Source: CAWFNW01 sp963817405 (GTDB taxonomy: Bacteria; Actinomycetota; Coriobacteriia; Anaerosomatales; Anaerosomataceae). From it: 64,000 nucleotides of DNA. Location of the stretch: assembly GCA_963817405.1 (NCBI GenBank), contig CAWFNW010000001.1:62001-126000 (forward strand), in the 5' to 3' direction. Positions 1 through 8,281 of this stretch are shown here, piece by piece. The notes beneath the pieces are model-generated. The model made no database searches. It was not told the origin of the DNA and saw nothing but the letters and a program-made list of their open reading frames with translations. Numbering within the stretch: position 1 is the first letter of the stretch; every line of letters begins with the position of its first letter. The position numbers and the translations under genes were made by a program.

Positions 1-1
1 C

Positions 2-919
2 GTGACGGTCGAGGCAGCCTACACGAAGCTCCATGGAGCCATCAGCGGGGACGTCCATCGAGATGAGTCGATGGCCCGGCACACGTCGTTCCGCATCGGC
101 GGCCCGGCAGATCTCCACATCGTGTGCGACACGGTCGCCGACGTTGCGCTCGCGACGGAGGTGCTTGCGGCCGAAGACGTGCCGATGACCGTGCTCGGCA
201 AGGGGACGAACGTCCTCGTCGCCGATGCCGGGTACCGCGGCGCGGTGGTGGTGCTCGGCAAGGAGTTCCGGCGTCACGTCGTCAAAGACGACTCGCTGCA
301 GGCCGGCGCTGCCTGCATCTTGGCGTATCTTGTGCGCGACGCCTTCTCGCAGGGACTCGCCGGACTGGAGTTCGCGGTCGGGGTACCGGGCACGCTCGGC
401 GGTGCGCTCGCCATGAACGCCGGTACTCGCGACGCGTGGATCGGCGGGATCACCGAGTCGGTCACGATCTACGCGCCCGGCATCGGGCTCCAGCGCCTGC
501 GCGGCGCGGAGATTCCGTGGGGATACCGCACGAGCGGCCTTCCCGCCCGCGGCGTGATCGTCGAAGGCGTTCTGCAGCTCCGGCCTGCCGAGCGCATCGC
601 CATCCAGGTGGCGATGGAGCGGAGCCTGCGCCGCCGAAAGGAGTCCCAGCCGCTCGGCATGCCAAGTGCGGGGAGCGTCTTCGTCAACCCAGAGGGGGAG
701 GCGGCGGGGCGGCTCATCGAGGGGGCGGGCCTCAAGGGCCTGCGCTTGGGCGGCGCGCGCGTCTCCGACGTGCATGCCAACTTCATTGTGAACGACGGCG
801 GCGCCACGGCGGCGGACGTGGTGGGGCTCATCAGTAAGATCCGCACGAGTGTGAGGGATCGCCATGGCATCGAACTCCGACCGGAAATCCGGTTCCTCGG
901 AGAGTTCAGGGAACCGTAA
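2..919 (+). CDS. murB: UDP-N-acetylenolpyruvoylglucosamine reductase MurB
   Basis: Reduces UDP-GlcNAc-enolpyruvate to UDP-MurNAc with NADPH and FAD, the second committed step of peptidoglycan precursor synthesis in the cytoplasm. The 305-residue product has the FAD-binding N-terminal segments HTSFRIGGPAD (about 27-37) and GKGTNVLVAD, the central GVPGTLGGALAMNAG stretch, the PSAGSVFVNP segment with the proton-donor serine, IEGAGLKG, and HANFIVN near the C terminus. The size is normal for the family. The first codon is a GTG directly at the window edge and reads GTGA, typical of overlap with an upstream mur gene that is not visible, so the start is probable but not proven. It overlaps ftsQ by 56 bases, so the two are likely co-transcribed. 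Confidence 0.93.
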   Translation: MTVEAAYTKLHGAISGDVHRDESMARHTSFRIGGPADLHIVCDTVADVALATEVLAAEDVPMTVLGKGTNVLVADAGYRGAVVVLGKEFRRHVVKDDSLQAGAACILAYLVRDAFSQGLAGLEFAVGVPGTLGGALAMNAGTRDAWIGGITESVTIYAPGIGLQRLRGAEIPWGYRTSGLPARGVIVEGVLQLRPAERIAIQVAMERSLRRRKESQPLGMPSAGSVFVNPEGEAAGRLIEGAGLKGLRLGGARVSDVHANFIVNDGGATAADVVGLISKIRTSVRDRHGIELRPEIRFLGEFREP

Positions 920-1895
920 GGTCGTCAGGATCGACACGAGCCCGCGGAACCGCCGGATGTACGAGCCGGCGGTCCCTGAGACGGCCCGGAAGGAATCGTC
1001 ACGCACGGGGTCGGCGGCTGCGGGGCGACAGGAGCGGACCGGGCGCGGCGTGCAGCGCACACCGCCGCGCCGCCAACCTAGGGGTGACGCGCGTGCCGAT
1101 GCGGGCACCGCGCCGCCGGGAGCGCTCGGCGGCGCTGCGAAGTCGAAACGCGACGAGCGGGAGCGGCGACGCTTCCAGCGAACGCGGCGCGCGCGAATCC
1201 GCCTGGCGCTGGTCGCCGTGGCGGTCGTGGCACTCGTCGCGGGCTCGGTCGCAGTCTACCGGTCGCAGGTATTCGACGTGCGAACGGTCGAGGTGCTCGG
1301 GGCCACGCACTCGGCGCCGGAGGTCGTCATCGCGCGTGCCGCGGTGCCGCCTGACGCGACGCTTCTGCGCTTCTCGGCCGACGCCATCAAGAAGCGCGTT
1401 CTGGCCGACCCGTGGGTGAAGGATGCGACCATCACGCGCAGCTTCCCTCACACGCTGAGAATCCGGCTCGATGAACGCGTAGCCCTGGGAGTCGTTGACA
1501 CGGGCGCCGGTGCGTTTGTCGTCGACCGCGAGGGCTTCGTGCTCGCGGAGCAGTCCGCCGAGGCCACGACGACGCTGCCGACGTTCCGGGACACGCCCGG
1601 CCTCGACTTGAAGGTCGGTCGGAAGAGCACCTCGGAGGTCCTTGCGAACGCGCTTGCCGCGCTCAGCGGCATCGGCGCGGAGATCGGCGCCACGGTTAAG
1701 GCCGTGAATGCGCCAGCCATCGACGAGACGATGCTCATCACCGCTGACAACGTCGAGATCATGATCGGCGTGGCCGAAGAGATGGAGAAGAAGGCGCTCA
1801 TCGTGAAGCAGATCCTGCGCGAGCAGGCGGGGAGCGTGGTCTTCATCGACGTTCGCTCCACGGAGCGGCCGATCTCTCGCGGTCTTCCGGAGTAG
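864..1895 (+). CDS. ftsQ: Cell division protein FtsQ (DivIB/FtsQ, POTRA domain)
   Basis: Bitopic membrane protein of the divisome that links early FtsZ-associated proteins to the septal peptidoglycan synthase. The 343-residue product has a long basic, probably disordered cytoplasmic tail (about 1-110, rich in Arg, Ser, Pro), one membrane segment (about 113-132), then an extracytoplasmic FtsQ-type POTRA domain starting at FDVRTVEVLG and a beta-rich C-terminal domain. The ATG at 864 has a GAGGGA ribosome site about 5 bases upstream and lies inside murB; an in-frame ATG at 957 would avoid the overlap but lacks a ribosome site. There is no ftsA between this gene and ftsZ, as is usual in Actinomycetota. 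Confidence 0.85.
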   Translation: MASNSDRKSGSSESSGNRKVVRIDTSPRNRRMYEPAVPETARKESSRTGSAAAGRQERTGRGVQRTPPRRQPRGDARADAGTAPPGALGGAAKSKRDERERRRFQRTRRARIRLALVAVAVVALVAGSVAVYRSQVFDVRTVEVLGATHSAPEVVIARAAVPPDATLLRFSADAIKKRVLADPWVKDATITRSFPHTLRIRLDERVALGVVDTGAGAFVVDREGFVLAEQSAEATTTLPTFRDTPGLDLKVGRKSTSEVLANALAALSGIGAEIGATVKAVNAPAIDETMLITADNVEIMIGVAEEMEKKALIVKQILREQAGSVVFIDVRSTERPISRGLPE

Positions 1896-1978
1896 CGCAG
1901 CGTTCGTCTCCTGACGTGGACGCACCGAGAGGCGAGCGAATGTCATGCGTGCCGCCCCAGCGAGCGCCGCGCGAAGAA

Positions 1979-1998
1979 GCCACAAACCGGTTTGTTGC
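1979..1998. promoter_or_regulatory. Near-perfect palindrome upstream of ftsZ, possible operator
   Basis: The core ACAAACCGGTTTGT (1982-1995) is a perfect 14-base palindrome. With one mismatched pair it extends to 20 bases (1979-1998). It overlaps the TTGTTG box of the upstream candidate ftsZ promoter. The symmetry is seen directly; use as a repressor or activator site is inferred. Confidence 0.55.
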
Positions 1999-2063
1999 AT
2001 TGCTTTGGTATGTAGTATAGAGTTCATGCACAGATTGACGTTTAGCGCACGACTATATATGTA
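1992..2063 (+). promoter_or_regulatory. Candidate tandem promoters of ftsZ
   Basis: This AT-rich island lies in the 216-base gap between ftsQ and ftsZ. Candidate P1 is TTGTTG (1992-1997), an 18-base spacer and TATAGA (2016-2021). Candidate P2 is TTGACG (2035-2040), a 17-base spacer and TATGTA (2058-2063). The overlapping TATATA at 2054-2059 makes the exact -10 of P2 uncertain. Separate ftsZ promoters are common in division clusters; use here is inferred from sequence only. Confidence 0.55.
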
Positions 2064-2111
2064 CACTTGAGGGTTAGACTAGAAGCGAACACTGCAGGTA
2101 GGAGGCGCGTA

Positions 2112-3200
2112 ATGCTTGAAACCGGGGCGAACTATCTCGCGGTCATCAAGGTTCTTGGTGTCGGCGGCGGCGGTACGAACGCCGTCAACCGGATGGTTGA
2201 GGCGGGTGTCAAGGGGGTCGAGTTCATCGCGGTGAACACCGACGCGCAGGCGCTGCTGATGTCCGACGCTGACTACAAGGTGCACATCGGTGTCGGACTC
2301 ACGAAGGGTCTCGGCGCCGGGGCTGACCCGGATGTCGGGTACCAGGCCGCCGAAGAGAGCCGTGCTGAGATCAAGGAGGCGCTCCAGGGCGCGGACATGG
2401 TCTTCATCACCGCCGGCCAAGGTGGTGGCACCGGTACCGGTGGTGCGCCGGTGATCGCACAGATCGCCAAGGAGGAGATCGGCGCACTGACGGTTGCCGT
2501 CGTGACGCGCCCGTTCGCGTTCGAGGGTCGGAAGCGTGCGCTCGTTGCCGAGGAGGGCATCAATCGCCTGAAAGAGCACGTGGACACGCTCATCGTGATC
2601 CCGAACGACCGACTGCTTCAAGTTGCCGAGAAGAAGACCTCGATCCTTGACGCGTTCCGCGTTGCCGACGATGTACTCCGCCAGGGCACCCAGGGCATCA
2701 CGGACCTGATTACTGTCCCGGGTCTCATCAACCTCGACTTTGCCGACGTCCGGACCATCATGCAGGACGCAGGTTCCGCGCTGATGGGTATTGGCATCGC
2801 GACGGGGGACAATCGGGCGAACGAGGCGGCGAAGGCTGCGATCTCGAGCCCGCTTCTTGAGAGCAGCATCGAGGGCGCGCAGGGTGTGTTGCTGAGCATC
2901 TCGGGCGGCAGCGACCTTGGGCTCTTCGAGGTCAACGAGGCCGCCGAGGTCGTCCAGGCCGCCGCGCATCCCGATGCGAACATCATCTTCGGCGCCGTGA
3001 TCGATGACTCGATGATGGACCAGGTGCGCGTGACGGTCATCGCCACCGGTTTTGGCGCAAAGCGCAAGCAGGAGACGATGGAGTTCGAGAGCGCGATCTC
3101 CGACGGCAGCGGAACGGCAGCGATGCCGGCCTTCGAGCCGCTCAAGGGCAGCGGCACTGACGACGACTTCGACGTGCCGGAGTTCCTGCGCCGCCGCTAG
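2112..3200 (+). CDS. ftsZ: Cell division protein FtsZ
   Basis: Tubulin-like GTPase that polymerises into the Z ring and places the division septum. The 362-residue product shows the nucleotide-binding GVGGGGTNAVNRM near the N terminus, the tubulin signature GQGGGTGTGGAP, the T7 catalytic loop segment NLDFADVRTIM, and a short acidic linker ending in the conserved tail DVPEFLRRR, which binds partners such as SepF. The start is the ATG at 2112 because a strong AGGAGG box (2100-2105) precedes it by 6 bases; the frame is open 15 codons further upstream but has no ribosome site there. It has its own promoter region with a palindrome, and two large stem-loops follow it. Confidence 0.97.
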   Translation: MLETGANYLAVIKVLGVGGGGTNAVNRMVEAGVKGVEFIAVNTDAQALLMSDADYKVHIGVGLTKGLGAGADPDVGYQAAEESRAEIKEALQGADMVFITAGQGGGTGTGGAPVIAQIAKEEIGALTVAVVTRPFAFEGRKRALVAEEGINRLKEHVDTLIVIPNDRLLQVAEKKTSILDAFRVADDVLRQGTQGITDLITVPGLINLDFADVRTIMQDAGSALMGIGIATGDNRANEAAKAAISSPLLESSIEGAQGVLLSISGGSDLGLFEVNEAAEVVQAAAHPDANIIFGAVIDDSMMDQVRVTVIATGFGAKRKQETMEFESAISDGSGTAAMPAFEPLKGSGTDDDFDVPEFLRRR

Positions 3201-3227
3201 TCGGCGCATGCTTGGAAGATCACTGTG

Positions 3228-3308
3228 CCGCGCCCCGTCGAGGTAGGAAACCTCGCCGGGGCGCGGTGTGCGTTCCGGCGAGGTCCGTTGAACGGACGGC
3301 GCCGGAAC
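3228..3308 (+). other. Two stem-loops between ftsZ and pgeF
   Basis: The first hairpin pairs CCGCGCCCCG (3228-3237) with CGGGGCGCGG (3257-3266) and continues inward with GAGGT/ACCTC around an AGGAA loop. The second pairs GTTCCGGCG (3272-3280) with CGCCGGAAC (3300-3308) and contains an inner hairpin GTCCGT-TGA-ACGGAC (3283-3288, 3292-3297 approximately). Neither is followed by a T-run, so a classic intrinsic terminator is not supported. They may be an RNA processing, stability or attenuation element that lowers expression after ftsZ. Confidence 0.6.
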
Positions 3309-3328
3309 TCGACGACGGGAGGTGGGGC

Positions 3329-4132
3329 GTGTTCGAGCGCGAGGTCAACGGTGGGACTGCGTTCCACGTCGCTCGCGAGCTGGCGGACACGTCCGGGATC
3401 CTCGTCGCGTTCACTGAGCGCACCGGCGGGCTGAGCGAGCCGCCGTACGCTTCGCTCAACCTGGCGAGCCACGTCGGTGATGACCCCGCTTGTGTGGATG
3501 CCAACCGCGACCGCGTCTTCACGGCGCTCGGGATCTCACCCTTGCGCGACCGTCTCGTGACCTCCGAGCAGGTGCACGGCGTCCGCATCGCGCATGTGCG
3601 CGGTGCGGACGCCGGCAGCGGGGCAAGGGCGGCGCCGAGGTCGTCGCCGCCCTTGCCCCGCTGCGATGCGCTCATCACGCGCGCGGTCGGCATCCCGCTC
3701 ATGCTCTTCTACGCTGACTGTGTGCCGGTCGTGCTCGTGCACGCAGGGGCGCGTGCTGTCGCGATCGTGCACGCAGGCTGGCGAGGCGCGCTCGCGGGCA
3801 TCGCCGGTGACGCCGCCCGCGAGCTCGCTTCGGCCTGCGGCGATGCGGCCGGGCTGCAGGCGTTTGTCGGTCCCCACATCGGCGCGTGCTGCTACGAATT
3901 GGGCACCGAAATCGTGTCGCAATTCGCGAAGAGGTTTGCTACGCTTTCTCGGGCCTCGGACCGCCTGGACTTGGCGGCGGTTGTGACCGAGGACCTTGTC
4001 CGGGCAGGGGTAGTGGAAGAGCGCCAGTGGCACCTCGGCATCTGCACCGCGCACAACACGGAGCATTTCTACTCGTACCGGGCCGAGGGGCGAACCGGCA
4101 GGCACGCCGCACTGGGGGTCATACTGCCCTGA
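3329..4132 (+). CDS. pgeF: Multicopper-oxidase-fold (laccase domain) protein PgeF/YfiH
   Basis: Member of the DUF152 family. Family members have been reported as peptidoglycan editing factors and as purine nucleoside phosphorylase/adenosine deaminase enzymes; the sequence cannot decide between these roles. The product is about 267 residues with the family zinc site: His in SEQVHGVRI, Cys in YADCVPVV and His in HAGWRG, followed by GPHIGACCYELG. The GTG at 3329 is chosen because a GGGAGG ribosome site lies 5 bases upstream; the frame stays open to 3212 without a comparable site. Position after ftsZ is conserved in many Gram-positive division clusters. Its TGA stop overlaps the probable CTG start of pstS. 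Confidence 0.88.
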   Translation: MFEREVNGGTAFHVARELADTSGILVAFTERTGGLSEPPYASLNLASHVGDDPACVDANRDRVFTALGISPLRDRLVTSEQVHGVRIAHVRGADAGSGARAAPRSSPPLPRCDALITRAVGIPLMLFYADCVPVVLVHAGARAVAIVHAGWRGALAGIAGDAARELASACGDAAGLQAFVGPHIGACCYELGTEIVSQFAKRFATLSRASDRLDLAAVVTEDLVRAGVVEERQWHLGICTAHNTEHFYSYRAEGRTGRHAALGVILP

Positions 4133-4953
4133 TCGCGGTCGTCGTTGTGGCCATTCTCACGCCGATCCTGCTGACGGGATGCGCCCGGAGCGATTCGACG
4201 GCCCACCAGATCACGGTGACCGGCTCAACCACGGTGGAGCCGATTGCGAGCGTTGCTGCTGAGGAGTTCCACGCAGCCAACCCTGAGGACGCGGTGCTGG
4301 TGAGCGGCGTGGGCTCCTCGGCTGGCATTGAGAACGTCTCAGCCGGGACGAGCGACATCGGCACGTCATCGCGTGACCTCAAGGACGAGGAGACGACACT
4401 CGGCCTCGTGGATACCCCGATCGCCTACGACGCGATCGCTGTCATCGTGCATCCGGACAACCCAGTGAAGGGTCTCACAAAGGTCCAGATCAAGGAGATC
4501 TTCCAAGGAGTGATCACCAACTGGCGGGAGGTCGGCGGTCCCGACATGCCGATCGGCCTCGTCAACCGCGACGAGGCATCGGGCACCCGGGAGGCGTTCT
4601 CAAAGATCGTTCTCGACAAGGAGCGGTTCGACCTGACCGCGGTCATCCTCCCCGGCACCGGGCAGGTACGCTCGGTCGTGGCGCAGGAGCAGTCCGCCAT
4701 CGGCTATATCTCGCTTGGTTTCGTGACTAACGACGTGAAGGCCCTTGAGATAGACGGTGTGTACCCATCCGAGGCCACGGTCGTGAGTGGGACCTACCCC
4801 GTGCAGCGGGTACTGCACTTCTTCACGAAGGGCGCCCCGACGGGTCTCGTGAAGCGCTACATCGACTACGTGCTGTCCCCGGTCGTGCAGGACGGGGCCG
4901 TACGGGACGCGGGCTTCATCCCGATCCTGGCCAAGGCGGGGCTCAATGGCTGA
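4129..4953 (+). CDS. pstS: Phosphate-binding lipoprotein PstS
   Basis: Extracytoplasmic phosphate receptor of the Pst high-affinity transporter. A hydrophobic stretch ends in a lipobox (LLTGC), so the mature protein should be lipid-anchored. Binding motifs include TVTGSTTVEP, the SAGI segment and EASGTREAF, all typical of PstS. The start is uncertain. No ATG, GTG or TTG is close upstream, but a CTG at 4129 forms a CTGA overlap with the pgeF stop, the same geometry as the GTGA/ATGA overlaps throughout this operon, with a GGGGG tract 10 bases before it. A GTG at 4027 inside pgeF would give a longer signal peptide with a basic n-region (RQARR). About 274 residues from the CTG. Confidence 0.88.
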   Translation: MIAVVVVAILTPILLTGCARSDSTAHQITVTGSTTVEPIASVAAEEFHAANPEDAVLVSGVGSSAGIENVSAGTSDIGTSSRDLKDEETTLGLVDTPIAYDAIAVIVHPDNPVKGLTKVQIKEIFQGVITNWREVGGPDMPIGLVNRDEASGTREAFSKIVLDKERFDLTAVILPGTGQVRSVVAQEQSAIGYISLGFVTNDVKALEIDGVYPSEATVVSGTYPVQRVLHFFTKGAPTGLVKRYIDYVLSPVVQDGAVRDAGFIPILAKAGLNG

Positions 4954-5857
4954 TTCCCTGCGCACGTCTAAAGATTCGCCGGGACTGAAACTGATGTCCG
5001 GAGCGACCTACCTGAAGGAAGCCTCGCTCAAGAACCTGTTCCTCGCCTGCGCTTTCGTCGCGGTCGCGGGTGTCGCACTGATCTTCGTGTTCGTGGGATA
5101 CCGCGGCTGGCCGATCTTCTCGGAGGTGGGGGTCGGGCCGTTCCTCTTCGGACGCGAATGGCTCTCGTCCGAGCAGCTCTTCGGTATCCTGCCGCTGCTC
5201 CTTGGCTCACTGGTGGTGACTGCGGGGGCCCTCGTGCTGGGGACACCGCTTGCCGTGGGCGCGGCGGTCTTCCTCTCCGAGATAGCCTCCCCGAGGGCGC
5301 GCTCGATCATCCGGCCGGCGGTTGAACTTCTGGCGGGTGTGCCGTCTGTCGTATACGGCTTCTTTGGGCTGCTCATCCTGCGCCCGGTGGTTGCCGACCT
5401 TACCGGCGGTCTCGGGTTCGGTCCGCTGACCGCGTGGATCATCCTTGCGATCATGATCGTGCCGACGATCGCAACGCTCACCGAGGATGCGCTCCGCTCG
5501 GTTCCCAACGGAATCCGCGAAGCAAGCTACGCAATGGGCGCGACCACTTGGCAGACCATCTGGCGTGTTCTCTTGCCCGCCGCCAAGATCGGCATCATCG
5601 ACGCGATCATCCTGGGCATGGGCCGTGCGATCGGCGAAACGATGGCGGTCCTCATGGTGGTTGGCAACGCCCCCGTCTTCTTCAACGGCGTGGGCAAGCC
5701 CATGTCGACGCTCACGAGCCAGATCGTCATGGACATGCCGTATGCATCGGGACTGCACCGCACGGCGCTCTTCGGTATGGCGATCATCCTATTCCTGGTC
5801 TCGATGGCGCTTGTGGGGCTCGTGCGCTTCTCGTCCCGGCTGCGTGAGGACACGTGA
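4946..5857 (+). CDS. pstC: Phosphate ABC transporter permease PstC
   Basis: Inner-membrane subunit of the Pst phosphate importer, partner of PstA. The 303-residue product has about six membrane helices; the first lies around 30-52 and the binding-protein-dependent transport fold covers about 80-300. The EAA loop that contacts PstB is visible as REASYAMGATTWQTIWRVLLPAA. The start ATG overlaps the pstS stop by 8 bases, so translation is probably coupled. The usual PstC hallmark MAVLMVVGNAP is present near the fifth helix. Confidence 0.95.
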   Translation: MADSLRTSKDSPGLKLMSGATYLKEASLKNLFLACAFVAVAGVALIFVFVGYRGWPIFSEVGVGPFLFGREWLSSEQLFGILPLLLGSLVVTAGALVLGTPLAVGAAVFLSEIASPRARSIIRPAVELLAGVPSVVYGFFGLLILRPVVADLTGGLGFGPLTAWIILAIMIVPTIATLTEDALRSVPNGIREASYAMGATTWQTIWRVLLPAAKIGIIDAIILGMGRAIGETMAVLMVVGNAPVFFNGVGKPMSTLTSQIVMDMPYASGLHRTALFGMAIILFLVSMALVGLVRFSSRLREDT

Positions 5858-6693
5858 TGCGGGACCCGAAGCGAATCACCAACGCTCTCGCGCTTTCCGG
5901 CTTCTGGATTGCCGCCATCACGACCGTTCTCGTGCTGGGCGCCGTCATCGTCTTCGTCTTTGTGAACGGTATCGGCCAGATCAGCCTCGAGTTCATCTTC
6001 ACGAAACCGCACGGCGTCAACTACGAGGGCGGCATCTGGCCGACGATCGTGGCGACGATGTACGTCACCGGCCTTGCGATGCTGATCGTCACGCCGGTGG
6101 CCGTGCTCGCCGCCGTCTATCTCGCCGAGTACGCGGTCCAGGGCCGGCTCGTGCGCACGATTCGCTTCGCCGCGGACACGCTCGCGAGCGTTCCCTCGAT
6201 CGTCATGGGACTCTTCGGGTTCGCGTTCTTCGTGGAAGGGCTCGGCCTCAAGTTCTCGGTGATCTCCGGCGCGCTCGCGCTCTCGATTCTCATGCTTCCC
6301 ATCGTCATGCGCACCACCGAGGAGGCGATCCGCGCGGTCCCGAAGTACATCAGGTGGGGCAGCTATGGGCTCGGCGCGTCCAAATGGCAGACCGTCAGTC
6401 GCGTGGTGCTGCCAGCCGCTGCCTCGCGCATCATCACTGGCATCATCCTTGCCATAGGTCGTGCTGTCGGTGAGACGGCGGTCGTCATCTTCACGATGGG
6501 GACGTTCCTTTCCACACCGATACTCCCGACTGATCCCGGGCGCACGATGACGGTGCATCTCTATCAGCTGGCTATGGAGGGCATCAACCTGCCGACCGCA
6601 TATGGTACGGCGCTCCTCCTCATGGCGATGATCCTGTTCTTCAACCTCTCCGCACGCTGGCTGCTTCGCAGAAACAGGAGGATGCAGGGATGA
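5857..6693 (+). CDS. pstA: Phosphate ABC transporter permease PstA
   Basis: Second membrane subunit of the Pst phosphate importer. The product has about six membrane helices and an EAA loop around RWGSYGLGASKWQTVSRVV. The PstA-type segment TLASVPSIVMGLFGF and a C-terminal basic tail (RRNRRMQG) are present. The start is either the GTG at 5854, giving a GTGA overlap with pstC, or the ATG at 5857, giving a one-base overlap; GAGGA at 5846-5850 serves either. The gene overlaps pstB by four bases. Confidence 0.94.
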   Translation: MRDPKRITNALALSGFWIAAITTVLVLGAVIVFVFVNGIGQISLEFIFTKPHGVNYEGGIWPTIVATMYVTGLAMLIVTPVAVLAAVYLAEYAVQGRLVRTIRFAADTLASVPSIVMGLFGFAFFVEGLGLKFSVISGALALSILMLPIVMRTTEEAIRAVPKYIRWGSYGLGASKWQTVSRVVLPAAASRIITGIILAIGRAVGETAVVIFTMGTFLSTPILPTDPGRTMTVHLYQLAMEGINLPTAYGTALLLMAMILFFNLSARWLLRRNRRMQG

Positions 6694-7511
6694 GTGTGAC
6701 CCTCGCAGAGCACATCGCAGGTGCCCAAGAGGTCGCTGCTGAGGTCAAGATTCGGGTGCGGGATCTCGACTTCTACTACGGCGACTTCCACGCGTTGACC
6801 GGAGTGAACGTGGACGTCAAGGCCAACTCCGTGACCGCCTTCATCGGGCCGTCCGGCTGCGGCAAGTCGACGTTCCTGCGCTGCTTCAACCGCATGAACG
6901 ACCTCATCCCGGGCACGAAGGTTGGGGGCACCATCCTCCTCGACGGGCAGGACATCTACGCGCCCGGCGTCGACCCGGTCGACCTCCGGCGTCGCATCGG
7001 CATGATCTTCCAACAGCCGAACCCGTTCCCGATGTCGATTTACGACAACGTCGCGTACGGCCCGCGGTTGCACGGGGTCAAGAAGAAGGCGGAGCTCGAC
7101 GAAATCGTCGAGACCTCGATGAAGCGCGCGAACCTCTGGAAAGAGGTGAAGGACATCCTCGGGCGCGGAGGGCTCACGCTGTCCGGCGGGCAGCAGCAGC
7201 GGCTGTGTATCGCGCGCGTGCTCGCGGTGCAGCCCGACGTGCTCCTCATGGACGAACCGTGCTCGGCAATCGACCCCACGAGCGTCCAGAAGATCGAGGA
7301 CCTGATGGCTGAGCTCAAGCATTCGGTCACCATCATCATCGTCACGCACAACATGCAGCAGGCCGCTCGTGTCAGCGACGAGACAGCGTTCTTCCTGCAA
7401 GAGGAGATGGGCAAGCCGGCGATCCTCGTGGAGTTCGGCCGCACCGCGGAGATCTTCACCGCGCCGAAGGACAAGCGAACTGAGGACTACATCACCGGAC
7501 GCTTCGGCTAG
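6690..7511 (+). CDS. pstB: Phosphate ABC transporter ATPase PstB
   Basis: Cytoplasmic ATPase that powers phosphate import through PstCA. The 273-residue product has Walker A GPSGCGKST, Q-loop region MIFQQPNPFPMS typical of PstB, ABC signature LSGGQQQRLCIARVLA, Walker B VLLMDEPCSAID and the H-loop THNMQQA. The PNPFPMSIYDNVAYG segment is diagnostic for phosphate ATPases. Starts with ATGA overlapping the pstA stop. A 103-base gap follows before phoU; it contains an isolated TATACT (7567-7572) but no convincing -35 box. Confidence 0.97.
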   Translation: MSVTLAEHIAGAQEVAAEVKIRVRDLDFYYGDFHALTGVNVDVKANSVTAFIGPSGCGKSTFLRCFNRMNDLIPGTKVGGTILLDGQDIYAPGVDPVDLRRRIGMIFQQPNPFPMSIYDNVAYGPRLHGVKKKAELDEIVETSMKRANLWKEVKDILGRGGLTLSGGQQQRLCIARVLAVQPDVLLMDEPCSAIDPTSVQKIEDLMAELKHSVTIIIVTHNMQQAARVSDETAFFLQEEMGKPAILVEFGRTAEIFTAPKDKRTEDYITGRFG

Positions 7512-7614
7512 ACCTCAAGATACGGAGGGGTTTCGTCGATGCACCAACGGTGCAACGAACGCCCGCTATACTCGGGACAGCAGCACGACAAGATGAAGAG
7601 GAGCACGTGTCGAA

Positions 7615-8274
7615 ATGCGTGAGATCTTTCGAAGGGAACTCAAAGACCTGAAGGCAGTGGTCGTCGACATCGGCCGCGACCTCGTGGTCGTCACGCGAGA
7701 TGCGACACGGGCGCTTGCCGAAGGTGACGTCGAGCTTGCCGAGGCCGTCATCGCAGGCGACGACACGATCGACGCAGCGTGCCTGGGCGTCGAGGAACAC
7801 GCACTGGAGATCATCGCCACGCAGTTCCCGGTAGCCCGCGACCTGCGCCTGCTGCACTCGCTCGCCCATATCTCGATGCACATGGAGCGCATGGGGGATC
7901 TGGGCGTGAACATCGCCAAGGCCGCGCGCCGCACCGCCGGGCGCCGCGGTCCGCAGACGCTCTACGACCTCATCCGCGCGCAGGGCGGACTCGTCGAGCG
8001 CGTGCTCGAGGCTATGATCGAGGCTCTGGAGAAGAACGACCTCGAGCTGTCGCACCAGCTTCAGGAACTCGACGAACCGATCGACAACCTCTTCAAGCAG
8101 TTCTTCCGCGAACTGGCGCAGCTCACTGACGAGGACGACATCGAATGGGCGTCGTCCATGGTGCTGGCCTCGCGGTATCTTGAGCGCATCGCCGACCATG
8201 CGGTGGATATCGGCGAGCGCATCACCTACATGGTCACGGGCCAGTTCGAGACTACGGAAGAAGAAGAGGCCTGA
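7615..8274 (+). CDS. phoU: Phosphate signalling regulator PhoU
   Basis: Cytoplasmic modulator of the Pst transporter and, where present, of the PhoR kinase; it shuts down uptake when phosphate is plentiful. The 219-residue product is made of two three-helix bundles, each with a metal-binding E-R-x-x-D motif: ERMGDLGVNIAK (first) and ERIADHAVDIGE (second). Length is usual for the family. The start ATG at 7615 follows an AAGAGGAG box by about 11 bases. No phoR/phoB pair is present in the window. Confidence 0.93.
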   Translation: MREIFRRELKDLKAVVVDIGRDLVVVTRDATRALAEGDVELAEAVIAGDDTIDAACLGVEEHALEIIATQFPVARDLRLLHSLAHISMHMERMGDLGVNIAKAARRTAGRRGPQTLYDLIRAQGGLVERVLEAMIEALEKNDLELSHQLQELDEPIDNLFKQFFRELAQLTDEDDIEWASSMVLASRYLERIADHAVDIGERITYMVTGQFETTEEEEA

Positions 8275-8281
8275 TCGATTC

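Noticed and set aside
7512..7614. Separate promoter for phoU based on TATACT at 7567-7572
   Set aside because: No -35 box lies at a normal distance; phoU can be read from the pst operon. Noted in the pstB entry only.
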